Source: Nephromyces sp. MM_2019 (lineage: Eukaryota > Apicomplexa > Aconoidasida > Nephromycida). From it: a stretch of DNA of 64,000 bases. Positions 25,679 to 47,300 of the stretch are shown piece after piece. The translations under genes and the position numbers were made by a program. Positions within the stretch are counted from its first letter, which is position 1. Every line of letters starts with the position of its first letter. The DNA lies in assembly GCA_015657535.1 (NCBI GenBank), contig JADHZB010001758.1:1-64000 (forward strand), written 5' to 3'. The notes beneath the pieces were generated by a model. It saw nothing but the letters and a program-made list of their open reading frames with translations, did no database searches and had not been told where the DNA came from.

Positions 25679-28600
25679 TTTGGTAACCTGCAAGCCTTAT
25701 AGGAGTATCTGTAGCATTCACAAGAAAAAAAATGCTGCTGTATAAACAGGTGGATTTTGCTGAGTATTACTTCATAACAACAAACCCCTGAGGACAGTGT
25801 GCAAACTAGAACATCTGTACAATCATAGCAAGCTGTGAATCATTCGGCAAAGGTTAGGTGAAATTTTTGTATAAATTTCACGCATTCCATCTGATATATC
25901 CAGATAATTACGTTCTGTCGAATGAAGCTATTTTCAGCCAAAAAAATGTTATAGTATAGAATAAGCCTTTTTCACTACTCTAAAAAAAATCCTTTATCTG
26001 TCTGGTGCGACGCCTACTAGTTATTGTGAGTTCTACTCAGTGTAGGCATACATTGATACGTGAATATCTTTATCATAACCACATTTATTTGGCAGATTAA
26101 GAATCTATACAATAATGCTTTAAATGTTTAATGCACCTACCGCATAGCATCACCTTACGAAAATGACGGTGCAGATCAATTCGTGCATCCTCTTCAGCGC
26201 TTTTTGCTGTCGAAGGATTAAAAAAGGAGATCTTATTGTTTGAATAACAGCTGCCTTTATTCCCAATACAGGCAGATGTATGTGCGATGTTCACCACAGT
26301 GATATCTCCTTAGGTTTAGTGCTATTTTTTCTTGCTAATGGCAGCAAAAGAAAGTGCCAGCAATGTGAATTTTAAGCACCCAATTATACAAATACTGCCT
26401 AAAGCACCTCAGATTTTTATCTTTTGTTATGAGAGATCACCATTTGTAAAGCTTTCGGTTGCAAATTTTTTTTTAGCTTTGGGTATGAATCTATTATTCA
26501 AACTAGATAAGGTAAAAGAGAGCTTGTAATCATGGAAACTTTGCACCTTATTTACGCAATGCTTAAATAGTGTGATGTGAGAGTGCTGCATCGAAAAAGT
26601 GGCGCTTTATGAATACGTTGTGGTTATATGAATAGGTAATGCTCCGGAAATTTTGCGCATAAGTAATTTCTTCAGCAACCAACGCCCACTAAAGGGCTAC
26701 TATCTTATGATTCTTTACTTAATTATTTTGCAATTGATTTTATGCTGCATACCGCTTTTCTGGGTCTTTATCGCAAAAGATGATTATAAACACCTTATTT
26801 CGGCTTCTGTGTTGTAAGTTGATATCCTTGTTATAACAAGGGGATAAATGAAGTTTCTTCACTTGTAGCTGCAAGAGTTCGCATGAAAAGGTATCTTACA
26901 AGCTTTTAACCTTAGAGTACGAGAGGTTTTCTCTTACAAAATAACATTGCTTATAATCCGCAATCTGTTTTTTGCACAGCTGCCAAATGGATACGGTAGG
27001 TTTGTAGATAGTTACCAAGTGGTACTGATTCAGGGAGGTTAACAATGTATAGCATCTTGAAGCTGCTTGAGCCTTACTACTCTAACACTTCATGAAGTTA
27101 GTCTGCTAAAGCCACTTCGCCATAGGCGAAGCCTTCGTCTGGATGGTGTTATGGCATGCTTAAGTTTGGTCTAGAACAATTAAGGATTATGCGCATGCAG
27201 CATGCTTGTTTCCACTCGTCCAATGCAGGCGCAGCCCAGCCGTATCCGTGCCTATTTCAGCGGGCTAAACTACCGGCTATTGTCCGCGAGGAGCTACGTG
27301 CGCAGTGGTCTCGACCCGCGGTCCCACGTCGGCAACCTCAGGGCAAGCGCTCTTGTCGCCCGCATATTTTTAAGACCCACGTACAAAAAAAGCTTCCGGT
27401 TATCCACTAATAAAAGTTAGGTACACGCAAATAACTTTCGGCGAAATGCCAAGTAGCAACGTAGCACTGTTGAGTTCCACATTGAAGGTGCGAAGCCACA
27501 TAGCGCATCAGCACAGCCTGTTCGCTGCTATGTTAAGCGTCGTGACTAGCCTCCACCGCTTTTTTGGGGATACTAGGGGGCGACAGAAGCCCAGCTAAGA
27601 TTCAGCCCAATTGGGATGGAACCGCATTGCCAGTGTCGTGGCGTGCTTCCAATTGCTCAAGTTGTAGGTGTCATACAGAATGAACTAATCATTTTCAGCT
27701 GAGTGGTGCAGCCAGTTTAAGGTATGATAGCAATGAAGCATAGCGATGGCTTTGCTAAGTAAATTGATACAATAAAGCGTGTAGCAGCTAAACAGGTGTT
27801 TTACAGGGTCACCCTGCTCTTTGCGGTCAAAATATCCCTACTGGATTACAGGTGTGTTACACACTCCTTAATCCTGCTTGTTACGATAGATTGTTGGCCA
27901 AGGTGTAAAACCCTTTCCGAATCTTTACCGACCACTAGGACACAGGGTTAAAACAGCTTCATCAACCACACCAGCATGCTGGCAGAAGATTGAAAACCGA
28001 TCTAGAGTCAAGCGATCTAGAGTCACTAAAGTAAATATTTCCGACTGAGAGACAACGTCGCTATAATAAGAATGCTTCATGTGCTGCGGAATTTACTCCG
28101 TAGCAACTGAAGTACTCCACACCACCTCATGCCCATAAAATTATTATGCCATTGTACATAAAATAAAGGAAGCAATACCATCGATGCTATACCTCCTGCA
28201 AGGGAAATCCGCATATTCAGTATTACGCCTAGCACACCGGGTTGTATTAATCCCCTTCTTCTCCTTCTAGTTCTTCAGCGCAACTAGATAAATTTATAGT
28301 GATATGTAATAGAGATTGCGGTAATTTATGGCAGCCAACATATGCCCTATAATTTGGAACGTGCTCGCATCATGCACTAGGTGGCCACCCCGAACTTTAT
28401 GGGGCTGAGCTCTTTTCTGGAGCATAATGGCCTTGAACACAATTTCCTTTCTCCAAGGAGTATGCTGTTGGAAGTTAAATTAGTGGTAGTTGCTACTCCA
28501 TTACGTAAATCTAGTTAAAAAAAGGGCAAAGAGTCGGCGTAAGCACGTAATTCAACGCACTTCTTTTCTCAGTGAAGTTGCACGGCGTAAGTCTGGGTTT

Positions 28601-31600
28601 TCCCACTGAGAGGCCTCTTTAGTGCGCATAAGCGACTAGAAGACTGAGAGTAGCGTAAACACCTAATATCCTACTCTAGCGGATCTTGCTTGCGTTAGAT
28701 TCACCTGTAAAGCTGTTGATTCTCGGTACGCAAAGTTAATGACCACGCTTTGTTATAGCTTTCAGCACGGAACTGAATATGCACACGGAAAGCAGCAGTA
28801 CAACAAGATAGAAACGTAGCGCGTGAAATCCGGCAATTGCTAAAATAGTTTCCAAGGTAACCTTTTCAGCTGAACCATAGTCCCACAATGTGGGGGAGCC
28901 ATATCCGATGATTGAGAAAAAATACAGGAAACATGATTACAAAGTAAAGCTGAACAAAATCATTTACCGTTTTTTTGGGGCTTAGGGCAAGTAGCAGCAA
29001 AAGATTTTGCCACTTTCTTGATTCTCTTCGACAATATATTAATTGCTTATCAGTAAAAAGGTGAACTCTATAGATGCGCCTCGTGCAAAGTATCAAACAT
29101 GACACATCGAGGTTCCAAAAAAGAATCTAAATCTACCATATCTATCACTAACATTTCCAGAACTGAGGCAAAAAGCATAGTCGCTTTACATTCAAAAAGC
29201 AGCCATACGCATAGGAATGATGATATATTTCTTCATAGAAATATTCTAGGCAGCCACAATATACGTCAAAGCCTCTGGGAACGGAGGTATTGAAAAATCA
29301 ATTCCTTAATCATACGTAATGAGTTTAATACAAAACCTCGATTCCATGCCTTAATTTTTTAATATTTTCTTGCTGTAACACCAAAGAAAGCAAATTAAGA
29401 TTAGAGCTTTGGTCACGAAGGTAAGTAAGGAATCGTCATTATTTTATCCATGTAACAAGATGTTTGAGGAAAAACCTACGTAAATCTCAATTCTTGGATT
29501 ATGCCTTGTGCTGCATATGTACCATATGCATGAAGCAAAAACAAAATCAGACTAGATAGCTCCATGGACAACATTAAAACTGAAATATCTACACCGGCAG
29601 TCAATGAAAGCCCTACAGAGCACTTTAAGACATGCAAACATCACTAGACAGCCCGCCCATGCCGTTTAACGCAGCCTTAATACTGAAGATAAATAGTTTA
29701 GCAATGCAGCAAAGAGAAGAAAATGTTTCCGGCTTACGGACTACTAGTACAAAAAAAGAATTAGAAGCACATCAGTATTCATTGAAATAATAAATACGGC
29801 TTATGATACTGTAACTACTACCTCAGACGGTAAGGCTGTTAGCAGTAACGAAACGGAAACCAAAAAAGATATCCCTGATTCTGTTAGTACGACAGTCAGT
29901 GATATGATATCAATTACAAAACCAATTATAAGTAGAAGTGACGAATTAGGCTAATTTTCCACATTCAAGATACTAATGGACTCCAATATAAGATGAACAC
30001 AAAAAAATACATTCTCAAAGACTTCAAAGCAAGGGAATCCAGAGACAGCAAGCATTATGCTATAACCAAGCTGAGATTTGTCAACCTCAAGATTGACTGT
30101 GGATATTCAAAAAGAAGAAATCTCAAAAGCTTCACAAAGGCTAAAAGAAACAAATGAAAGCAGCATAGCACATTCTAATATTTGGATAAGAAGTTGAAGC
30201 GCCATAGACATTGTTAAATAACGGAAGTTACACACACCAAACTGCCAGGCAAACTTCAGCAAAAACGAAATATCCCAATGTAAAAATTCATGAGTTTAAA
30301 ATGCGATATATCACCAAACTATTATAAATTGCACTGATCTTAATGGGATACTTTCATAATGGAGTAAATAGCCTTAAAATATTCCTTCCACGATTCCTTT
30401 AAGCACAAAAAAACACAAAGAAATGCCATTTTACCGGAGACACAAAGGGTGTCACTATCTTTAGCATTACGGTTGGTTTAATGCCATCGCCAATACAAAG
30501 GCTAAACTCCTTCAATCATCTTAATCTGAATAAGCTAAATGCCATTACATAAAATTACTAATTCTTTTTATTCGCCTGCTATTCTAATAATCAATTACTT
30601 GTAGGAATACAGGACAAGTATGGCATATAAATTATGCCTCAAAAATAGCCTGCTGAGCTGAAAAACATGCGATCACAAGCTGTGCATATCACCTAAATAA
30701 GACATGAAAATTTTTCCAAAAAAATAAATGGGTATGTATTGATCAAGAGATAAAGACAGAAAAGTTATGAAACATGAATTATTTTAGGGCATCAACCAAG
30801 CTAAAAAAATAGTACCGACAGTGGAGTTCGGTACTTAATTGATGACCCAAAAAATAACATCCAGAAAATTCAACCTTTGAATGGGAAATGACAGACTTAA
30901 ACATTCAAGAAATAATAGCGAATATCCTATATCCTATTAAAAGAAACATCAAAGCTGCAGCTAATATAAGAAGAGCTTCCCTGTCTACCTGGCACCTCCA
31001 CAAACACGTACCTTCTATCAACAAAAGTAAAAATTTTAAAAGATTTTTCTCAAGAGAAAATGCTTCTTATAAGGGAAGAAGTTGTCATGGTGATTACTCA
31101 GACGCAATTCAAACTTAGATTTCGTGTATGAGGCACAAAGAGAAGCATTTACCTACTAAATACGCATATATGAATTCTAACACATTTATTCCTGCTGATG
31201 AATATTTTCAAGGGAAACTATAAGATGTTATTATAGCGAAAATTTATCGTGCCTACATACTTTATTGAAATATTCAATACTGCTCACACACAGAATCAAA
31301 AGGAAAAGTCATATTATAAACTGTCCACAATAATGTCTCCTGAGGAATCACGACTTCAAATTAAAAAACCTGAATTTGAAGGGAGGATCCTATATTTAAG
31401 AAAGCCCCCCTTCAGTAAAGTTCGTGACTACCAAGGGAGCCATCATTGATACGTAGTCAATATACCAAATTGGGGATAGGCCCTTAAAAAAGCTTCAGAG
31501 CGTCATACCAAGCATAAGCAAAAGAAGAAAAAAAGGACTGAAAATCCTTGTGTGTCGAAAGTTCAGTCCCGCCTTTAGCCATATTTTAGATCGTTTTATT

Positions 31601-31641
31601 AACGAAAAACAAAGTACGCACTACGCAAACTCATTTCATTC
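25679..31641. other. 6-kb gene-poor region
   Basis: No gene supported. One 66-codon minus-strand frame (26097-26297) ends near a good donor but has no start, so an extra 5' exon of the MTIP gene is possible yet unproven. The part at 26.5-28.9 kb is unusually GC-rich, peaking at 27180-27370. From 29.1 to 31.6 kb the plus strand is A-rich, giving many short Lys/Asn/Thr-rich frames in all phases. These look like composition artefacts or very decayed sequence. Confidence 0.45.
27180..27375. other. GC-rich island
   Basis: About 200 bases visibly richer in G and C than anything else between the annotated genes. It is open in two plus-strand frames (27156-27410 and 27202-27420), giving Arg/Pro/Ala-rich peptides without a recognised domain. 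There are no splice sites or start context that would make it a convincing exon. Confidence 0.45.
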
Positions 31642-41487
<9,846 letters not shown>

Positions 41488-42857
41488 TTTCTGAGCAAAA
41501 TGAATCGGCAGTTAAAGGCTGATTGCACCCTCTGAGAAGGTAGGATTCTCGTGTGTTTACCAATTTTATAGCTGTGACAAAGGCAAACTTCGGTGATGTA
41601 AAGCCTACAAATACTGTTTTAGAAGCTTTTTGAGGGAGATTTTCACTAGCATGTTGGCCATTCAGTGACGATAATTCATCAAAATATAGAAAACCCAAGA
41701 ACCAATGAAATGTCTTAACACATGGAAATTTTTGTACCAAATAGAGGATTTGGAGAAAGGTTGGATCGCATTCAAATCTGCTATTGTGGTCTAAGAAGTA
41801 GCATTGAGGAATGGGGAAATTTGATTTCTCTCGCTTCTCTGTGACCAGTAGTTCGATGTAAAGGAGATGAGTTACAGTTACGAGATGGAGTGGGCATTTA
41901 AGTAACGCACCCCAGATAAGCTGTGGCTAGAAATAACTAGTAGTAGTTTTATGACTGAATCTCTAATGCGTTTATGTGTGTGGCAGTCACACACAAAAAT
42001 GAAGGCAGTGAATCTAGGAGGAGTGGATTTTAAGTAGATGGTATTATAGCAACTTCAGCAGAGAAGCTTCGATTTTTATTACTTTGTTGTCTTTAATGTA
42101 TTCGATCGCCATAGGCTCTACCTAGTTTTTCAAGGTATTCCTCTTTCAAGGTTTGTATTTATGTTTATTTCTTGATATAAGAGGAGCACTCTAGCGTGTA
42201 ATAGCAAGAGTTGTTGGCCACTAGAGTTTTTGCCGCACCTCTTTAAGCTGAAATATGCTGGAAACTGTCTCAAACTAAACTGAGTGAGACAGAATTTTCA
42301 TTACGTTGAATAAAGGTGGTTTGGATTGCAGCGAATTAATAATCCATTTAATGCACTTAATAAAACAGCAAAAGAAGCAGTGGAGACACCATATGCATTG
42401 TCTAGAAGAGAGAAACGTCGATTGCGCTTGCAAGTTTCTTCAAGATGATTACTCAGGTTCCATAGGGCTAGTAGCGCCTTTGTGAGCTAAATAGTTGATA
42501 CACAATGAATAGATTTGGTTCTTTAAGTACATAAATGTGTGCGAAATTTTTGAGCTTTTTTAACTTCATTTTTTAAAAGAGAAATTTTTTCTAATAATTT
42601 TTTAATTATCCTTTTAGTCTAAGGAATAACAAGCGATTGCATTACAGATATTGCGCTTGAGAACCAGAAAATTATTAAAGGCTTTTTTAACTTTCATGCA
42701 ATCATATATGACCCGCTAGTTGAATATATTATGACTGGATTTTTATCCTTTGTAAATGCTTTTTTCTCCTTGTTTGCACAAGCAAAAAAGCTCGTGAAAT
42801 TTCGCCGAACTGACTGCAGTCTCGTTTTATGGATGTTATAGCTCTAAACGGTAAACG

Positions 42858-42906
42858 GTTAGCATTAAAAGGTAAACCCTAAAACCCGAAACCCAAAACC
42901 CCAAAC
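42858..42906 (+). repeat. Degenerate interstitial telomere-like repeat
   Basis: The tract contains AACCCTAAAACCC and related A3C3/A4C4 units, with other steps one base off. The CCCTAAA unit is the telomere repeat of Toxoplasma, and CCCTRAA that of Plasmodium. Only one unit is exact and the array is about 40 bases, so this may be an old healed break or chance. Confidence 0.4.
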
Positions 42907-43392
42907 TCTAGAAACGATGTTTCACCATGAAATGATGAGCACTAAACTCTCATTTCATCCGAATTGCAGTATTTTCGATTTTCTCCTTATTGCTCGCATA
43001 TTAATATATATTTCCAGAATTTCAAGTGGGTGGATGCAGACTGCAGCACAAAAGACACGCCTTCTGTGCTACCATTAAACGTCTAATTGTTAGTAATATA
43101 TTTCAAAACGAGTACGAAAATCCTGTTTTGCTAGTACCATTCTTATCGATGTTACACCACAAGAAAGTAGTATACGGGCTATCTGAGTAGCTGTGATTCC
43201 ACCTATGTACTGGCAAGTAGCTCATCCACACACTGTATGTGGAGTTAAGCAAGCACTACCAAAACTAATGGTGAATGGTGATAATATCATACAGCACACA
43301 GTGATGATTTCATTCAATCACTGCTTAAGTGTATAAAGTCGTTTGGTTAGACTATATATGTAGCTCGTAGCAAGAGGGATGCTGTGCTGTTT

Positions 43393-43837
43393 GCTATAGA
43401 CTCTAGAGCAAATCACCGGACTTTGGCAGGCAGAGTCTCACGATACCGGAAAGTAGCTCATACTATGCATTAAAACCGGCGACACACTCAGCTTCGTAAC
43501 CCAGTTAATGAGCTGACTCCTGCTAGATGCTTAAAGCATCGATTTGATCCTGTATAAATATGTATGCAAGAGCCATTGCAACTGATTGGCTTACTTGCCA
43601 CCAAGTATACAGAATTTTTGTACTATTTCTGAGCTAAAATTGATGATAAGTAATATTGGTTCTACATGAGGAGACACAAGAGAGGCTCATCCAAAGGTTG
43701 CTTCTGCATTGAAAGGCTTGAAATTCTACGGGAGATACAGCTTTTTTCTACTTGAACTAGCTCTTCCAGCATATATGATACTCCTAGGGAAGGACTGGTT
43801 TTTGTTTAAGAACCCTAAAATCGAAGCCAGTACTTGA
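43393..43837 (+). mobile_element. Broken Ty3/gypsy-type retropepsin fragment
   Basis: At 43393-43416 a frame reads AIDSRANH, close to the retropepsin active-site pattern D-S/T-G-A-N-H with the glycine replaced. About 270 bases on, an open frame (43685-43837) reads YMILLGKDWFLFKNPKI. This matches the ILG-x-D-W-L...NPKI pattern near the end of gypsy proteases. The two parts are separated by stops and frame changes, and the next gene begins 520 bases later, so no reverse transcriptase follows. The fragment is inactive. Confidence 0.5.
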
Positions 43838-44355
43838 CCTAACTTTTTCAACCCAATTCCCTCAACCTAGCCATCAGACAATGCATTGTCTTAGTCCATG
43901 AATATAGCGGGGCTTTTTTCCTTGTTTTGGTACTGTTTATTCTTTTCATGGATTTGAATTACCTATAAATTTGTTCCGAAAAGCACCTGCTCCACGCTTA
44001 CCTCATTCTCTATAATCTCTTGAACCGTGAATCTGAACGCAGAACACACACAGCACAAACATAAAGATTTGGTCCAAAGAAACCGCAAAAATGTTGGAGA
44101 CTTTGCGGCCTTTTATTATCTTGAAAGAGCTACATGGATTGGGGGCGTAGTCATCATCCCTTTGGGGTAATTCTCAAGTAGAAAAATGCTAGAGAACTCT
44201 GAATAGTACTTCTGCAAATTCTCCTTGTAAAAAAGGGGCTGATGATTGTAATGAATGCCAAATCAACCTCTAAAAACTAGTGAGAAACACCTTTTGTGTA
44301 TCAAGTCCGCTCGTACTCATATGGTGGATTTTGTGGAATCTACCTTCACTTGAAG

Positions 44356-47300
44356 ATGTGGGGTGTTGTTTCTTGCTCAAGGGTGCTTATTCTCTTTATC
44401 CTTCCCTGGCTGCTCGTGCTGCTTCCAGTTGCGAATTCGTCCGCCTTAAGCCGGAAACTCCCTGTTCTCAGCGTGATCCCAGCATCATCTTGGAAAACGC
44501 TCGAGTTAAAACCGCGAAAAGAAGGTAACAAGGGGGAGAGCGACATACTCAATCTACAGAAAGCCACGAGGAAATATCTTCATAGATATCCTCGCGTTGT
44601 TACGCGCTTTTTGTATGAGAAAAGTCCTTTCACGGCAGGGGGTGTGCGTGCAGCTCGTCAGGGAGAAACTGGGACCGCTAATCAAGAAAGCCTGCATCTT
44701 CCGTTAGAGACGGAGGACGACAGTTTTTCTTTTGAGTCTCTTCAGTTCCTGAGCAACGCGATAAGAAAAAGATACTGTTCTTTGAAAATAGAGGAAGCTA
44801 CTAAGAGCAATTCTGGGGCAGAAGGCAGTGGTACGGGTACAAGGTCTCGGAGGCGAAACTCATCCCAGCAGAGGGAAAACAGTGGTGCCCATAACTTAAA
44901 GGACTCCACATCTTCGCCTAACCTATCAACAAAAGGTGAAAAAGCTGCGAAACAAGAAATTGGGAGGGCTGATATCCAATCTGATCGTCATAAGTCTCGG
45001 CCCAGTGAACATGAGAAATCTTTGAATTTGTCTGAGGAGACTATACGCTCTGCTCCAGAGGAAAAAGGGACTCCTGGTCACACCATTTTTTTCGATTTCT
45101 CTTCAAATTTTGGGACTGGTGGAAGAGGCTTTTTTACTGCAAATCTTTCCGTAGATGAATGGATTGAGAACGTTGCTCCAGTTGTCCTTGCTGTGTTTCT
45201 TTCCGACACCATCGAGGTGCACACTACCTACTGGGACGTGCTAAATGCAAATTTATTCGTTTCTAAAAGCTGGAGGTACTTGTTGAACGCTATCGAGTTG
45301 CTGAGGAGGGTCAGGGATAAAGCAGAAACGGATTTGTTGGGAAAAAAAAAGCATTTAGGCTTTATCCAAAGTTATTTTCTAGGCTGGAGACTCGCTGATC
45401 CACCGTCTACAACGAGTAAAATAAAGCATAATGAGGAAAAATTTAGTCAAAAAGAAGGCATTTCTCCGATAAAAAATATTAATTTCATTGTTCACTTATC
45501 TGAAAGTGACCAACTTGCAGAATTTTATTCGGAAAAATCGCTTAATTTGCCTACAGATAATAGCGAACAGAATGAAATTACTAGTTTAATTTTAAAAGAG
45601 TTCAAAGATGCCATAAGCGCCCACAACTTCAGTATTAGTCTCAGCGGAAATAATGCTAAGATCACCAAAAAGGATATGGAAGAGTTTGCTCTATCGGTGA
45701 AATACAGTAATGAGCCATGGGAGGTAATCTTTTTTTAGTTTTTTTGGTAAATCAGCTTATTGCGATACTTTTGTAGGCTTCTTATGCTAATTTTTGTGTA
45801 AATTGTACATTAAGTATCAACAAATTTAAGCGTATATGACACACAAATGACGTAGGACATTTTCTTGCTAAAAGCAATAGTTTTATTCATAGAATTTCAC
45901 GATATTGCAGCATGCGATAGCATATATATGTAGCATACTGAGTTATTTACCATTTTAAGACGCATGGTAAAGAGGATTTTGCATTTCCCGTTGCTTGTGG
46001 AATGCTTGCTATATAAATTTCTGGAGGAAAATCTGGGCCTATGCCGAGTTAAGAAGCAAATCCTCAAGTGTACTGATCATATTCTCCTTCTTTTCGCATC
46101 ATGAGTAAGAAATTTTATGCCATGCAATTTTTTCTGAGAATTCTTGTATTTGAAATTTAAGAATCCACGCGATGGAATTTTGCAGATGCTGGCTCCTCGC
46201 CCTAGTTTCTATTCAAATAAACTAAAAGAGAATTATTTAAAAGAGAGTTGCTAAAGTTTTTTTTACAGTAAATATATGCATTTTGTCTAACTTGCCTACA
46301 ATTTGTTTTCTGTTTAGTTTTTCTTAAAATTTGCGTTCCTAAATTTTTCCAAGGGACGATAGAAAATACTCATTTTCAGTGTAGTCAAATTTTGCGCTGC
46401 TTTTTTTGAAGTATGAAAATGCCTGAGCAAGTCATGTATGGACAAGCCGTGCTATGCAGCTTAACAGCACTAAACACTGAAAATATCCCGAAGAAAAAGG
46501 AGAAAAAGTTCCCTTTTTCTTCTGTGGAAAATCGCAATTTGAAGTGGAATTCAAATACAGTGCCGTATGATATGATTACTCGGCTAATTTGAAAAAGTTT
46601 TAGCCAGCTTTAATGCCTTCTTTTTCTTTAATTCTCACGAAGATTTAGTTTCATATGCCATTTCTTTGTTGCCAGGCTACTTTAGGTGTACCTTCACAGT
46701 CAAAATTGGTGGGAAGTGCTGTCCAAAGTTTATCTTCCAGGCTACAGCTGCTTGAGAAGAACCTATTGCGCCTCCTGAAACCATTCAAAGAGGGTAAACT
46801 GATTGACACGAAAATTTTCCCTAATTTAGATGATATTAAAGATTCTGAGAGGTGCTACCGGGTTGCAAATCGCCTTTTCTCAAGGTATGCAGCATGTGTC
46901 TCGATTAATGAGATTTAATTCGGTATACCAGCTTCTTTGCTAAACAAGCTGGTATAACATACTATGGATGCAGCTTTATGGTGTGTGTATTTCTTTATAT
47001 CATTCTTCATGTGTTGATACTCTGAAAGATTTGCAGACCCTACAGTAAATTTTTTTTTTCAAGGCTTTTGTGCAGAATGCTGTGAGGCATACATTTTCTT
47101 CAACTATGGAGATTTAGATTGCAAGTTAGCATATTTTGGACTTTTTTTTCAGTGTGAAACGGTGGCTTTTGATAGGTGGTACAAGCAGTTGTTAAGGCAG
47201 TTGCAAAAACTGTTGTTTAGGAGTCTGGAACTCAGTTCTTTGTGTGCCTTACTTAAGCCAATTTTATAGCTGTTTAAGATATGCTTCTCTTTCTTGCTAG

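Larger units (their letters stand above)
41488..44355. promoter_or_regulatory. Divergent intergenic region between the monooxygenase (minus) and the secreted-protein gene (plus)
   Basis: The two genes start at 41487 (minus) and 44356 (plus), so promoters for both presumably lie in this 2.9 kb. No TATA or initiator element can be singled out by eye. The interval also contains a degenerate telomere-like tract at 42858-42906 and a broken retroelement fragment at 43393-43837, so not all of it is promoter. Confidence 0.4.

Noticed and set aside
26097..26297. Minus-strand frame ending in HRHFRK as a first exon of the MTIP gene
   Set aside because: There is no ATG in the frame and a TAA lies just upstream. 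The MTIP frame already starts well at 25678.
29099..31449. Several plus-strand open stretches that look coding, Lys/Asn/Thr-rich (for example at 29562, 29641, 29950 and 30888)
   Set aside because: The strand is A-rich, which favours such codons in every frame. No phase-consistent splice chain or domain was found.
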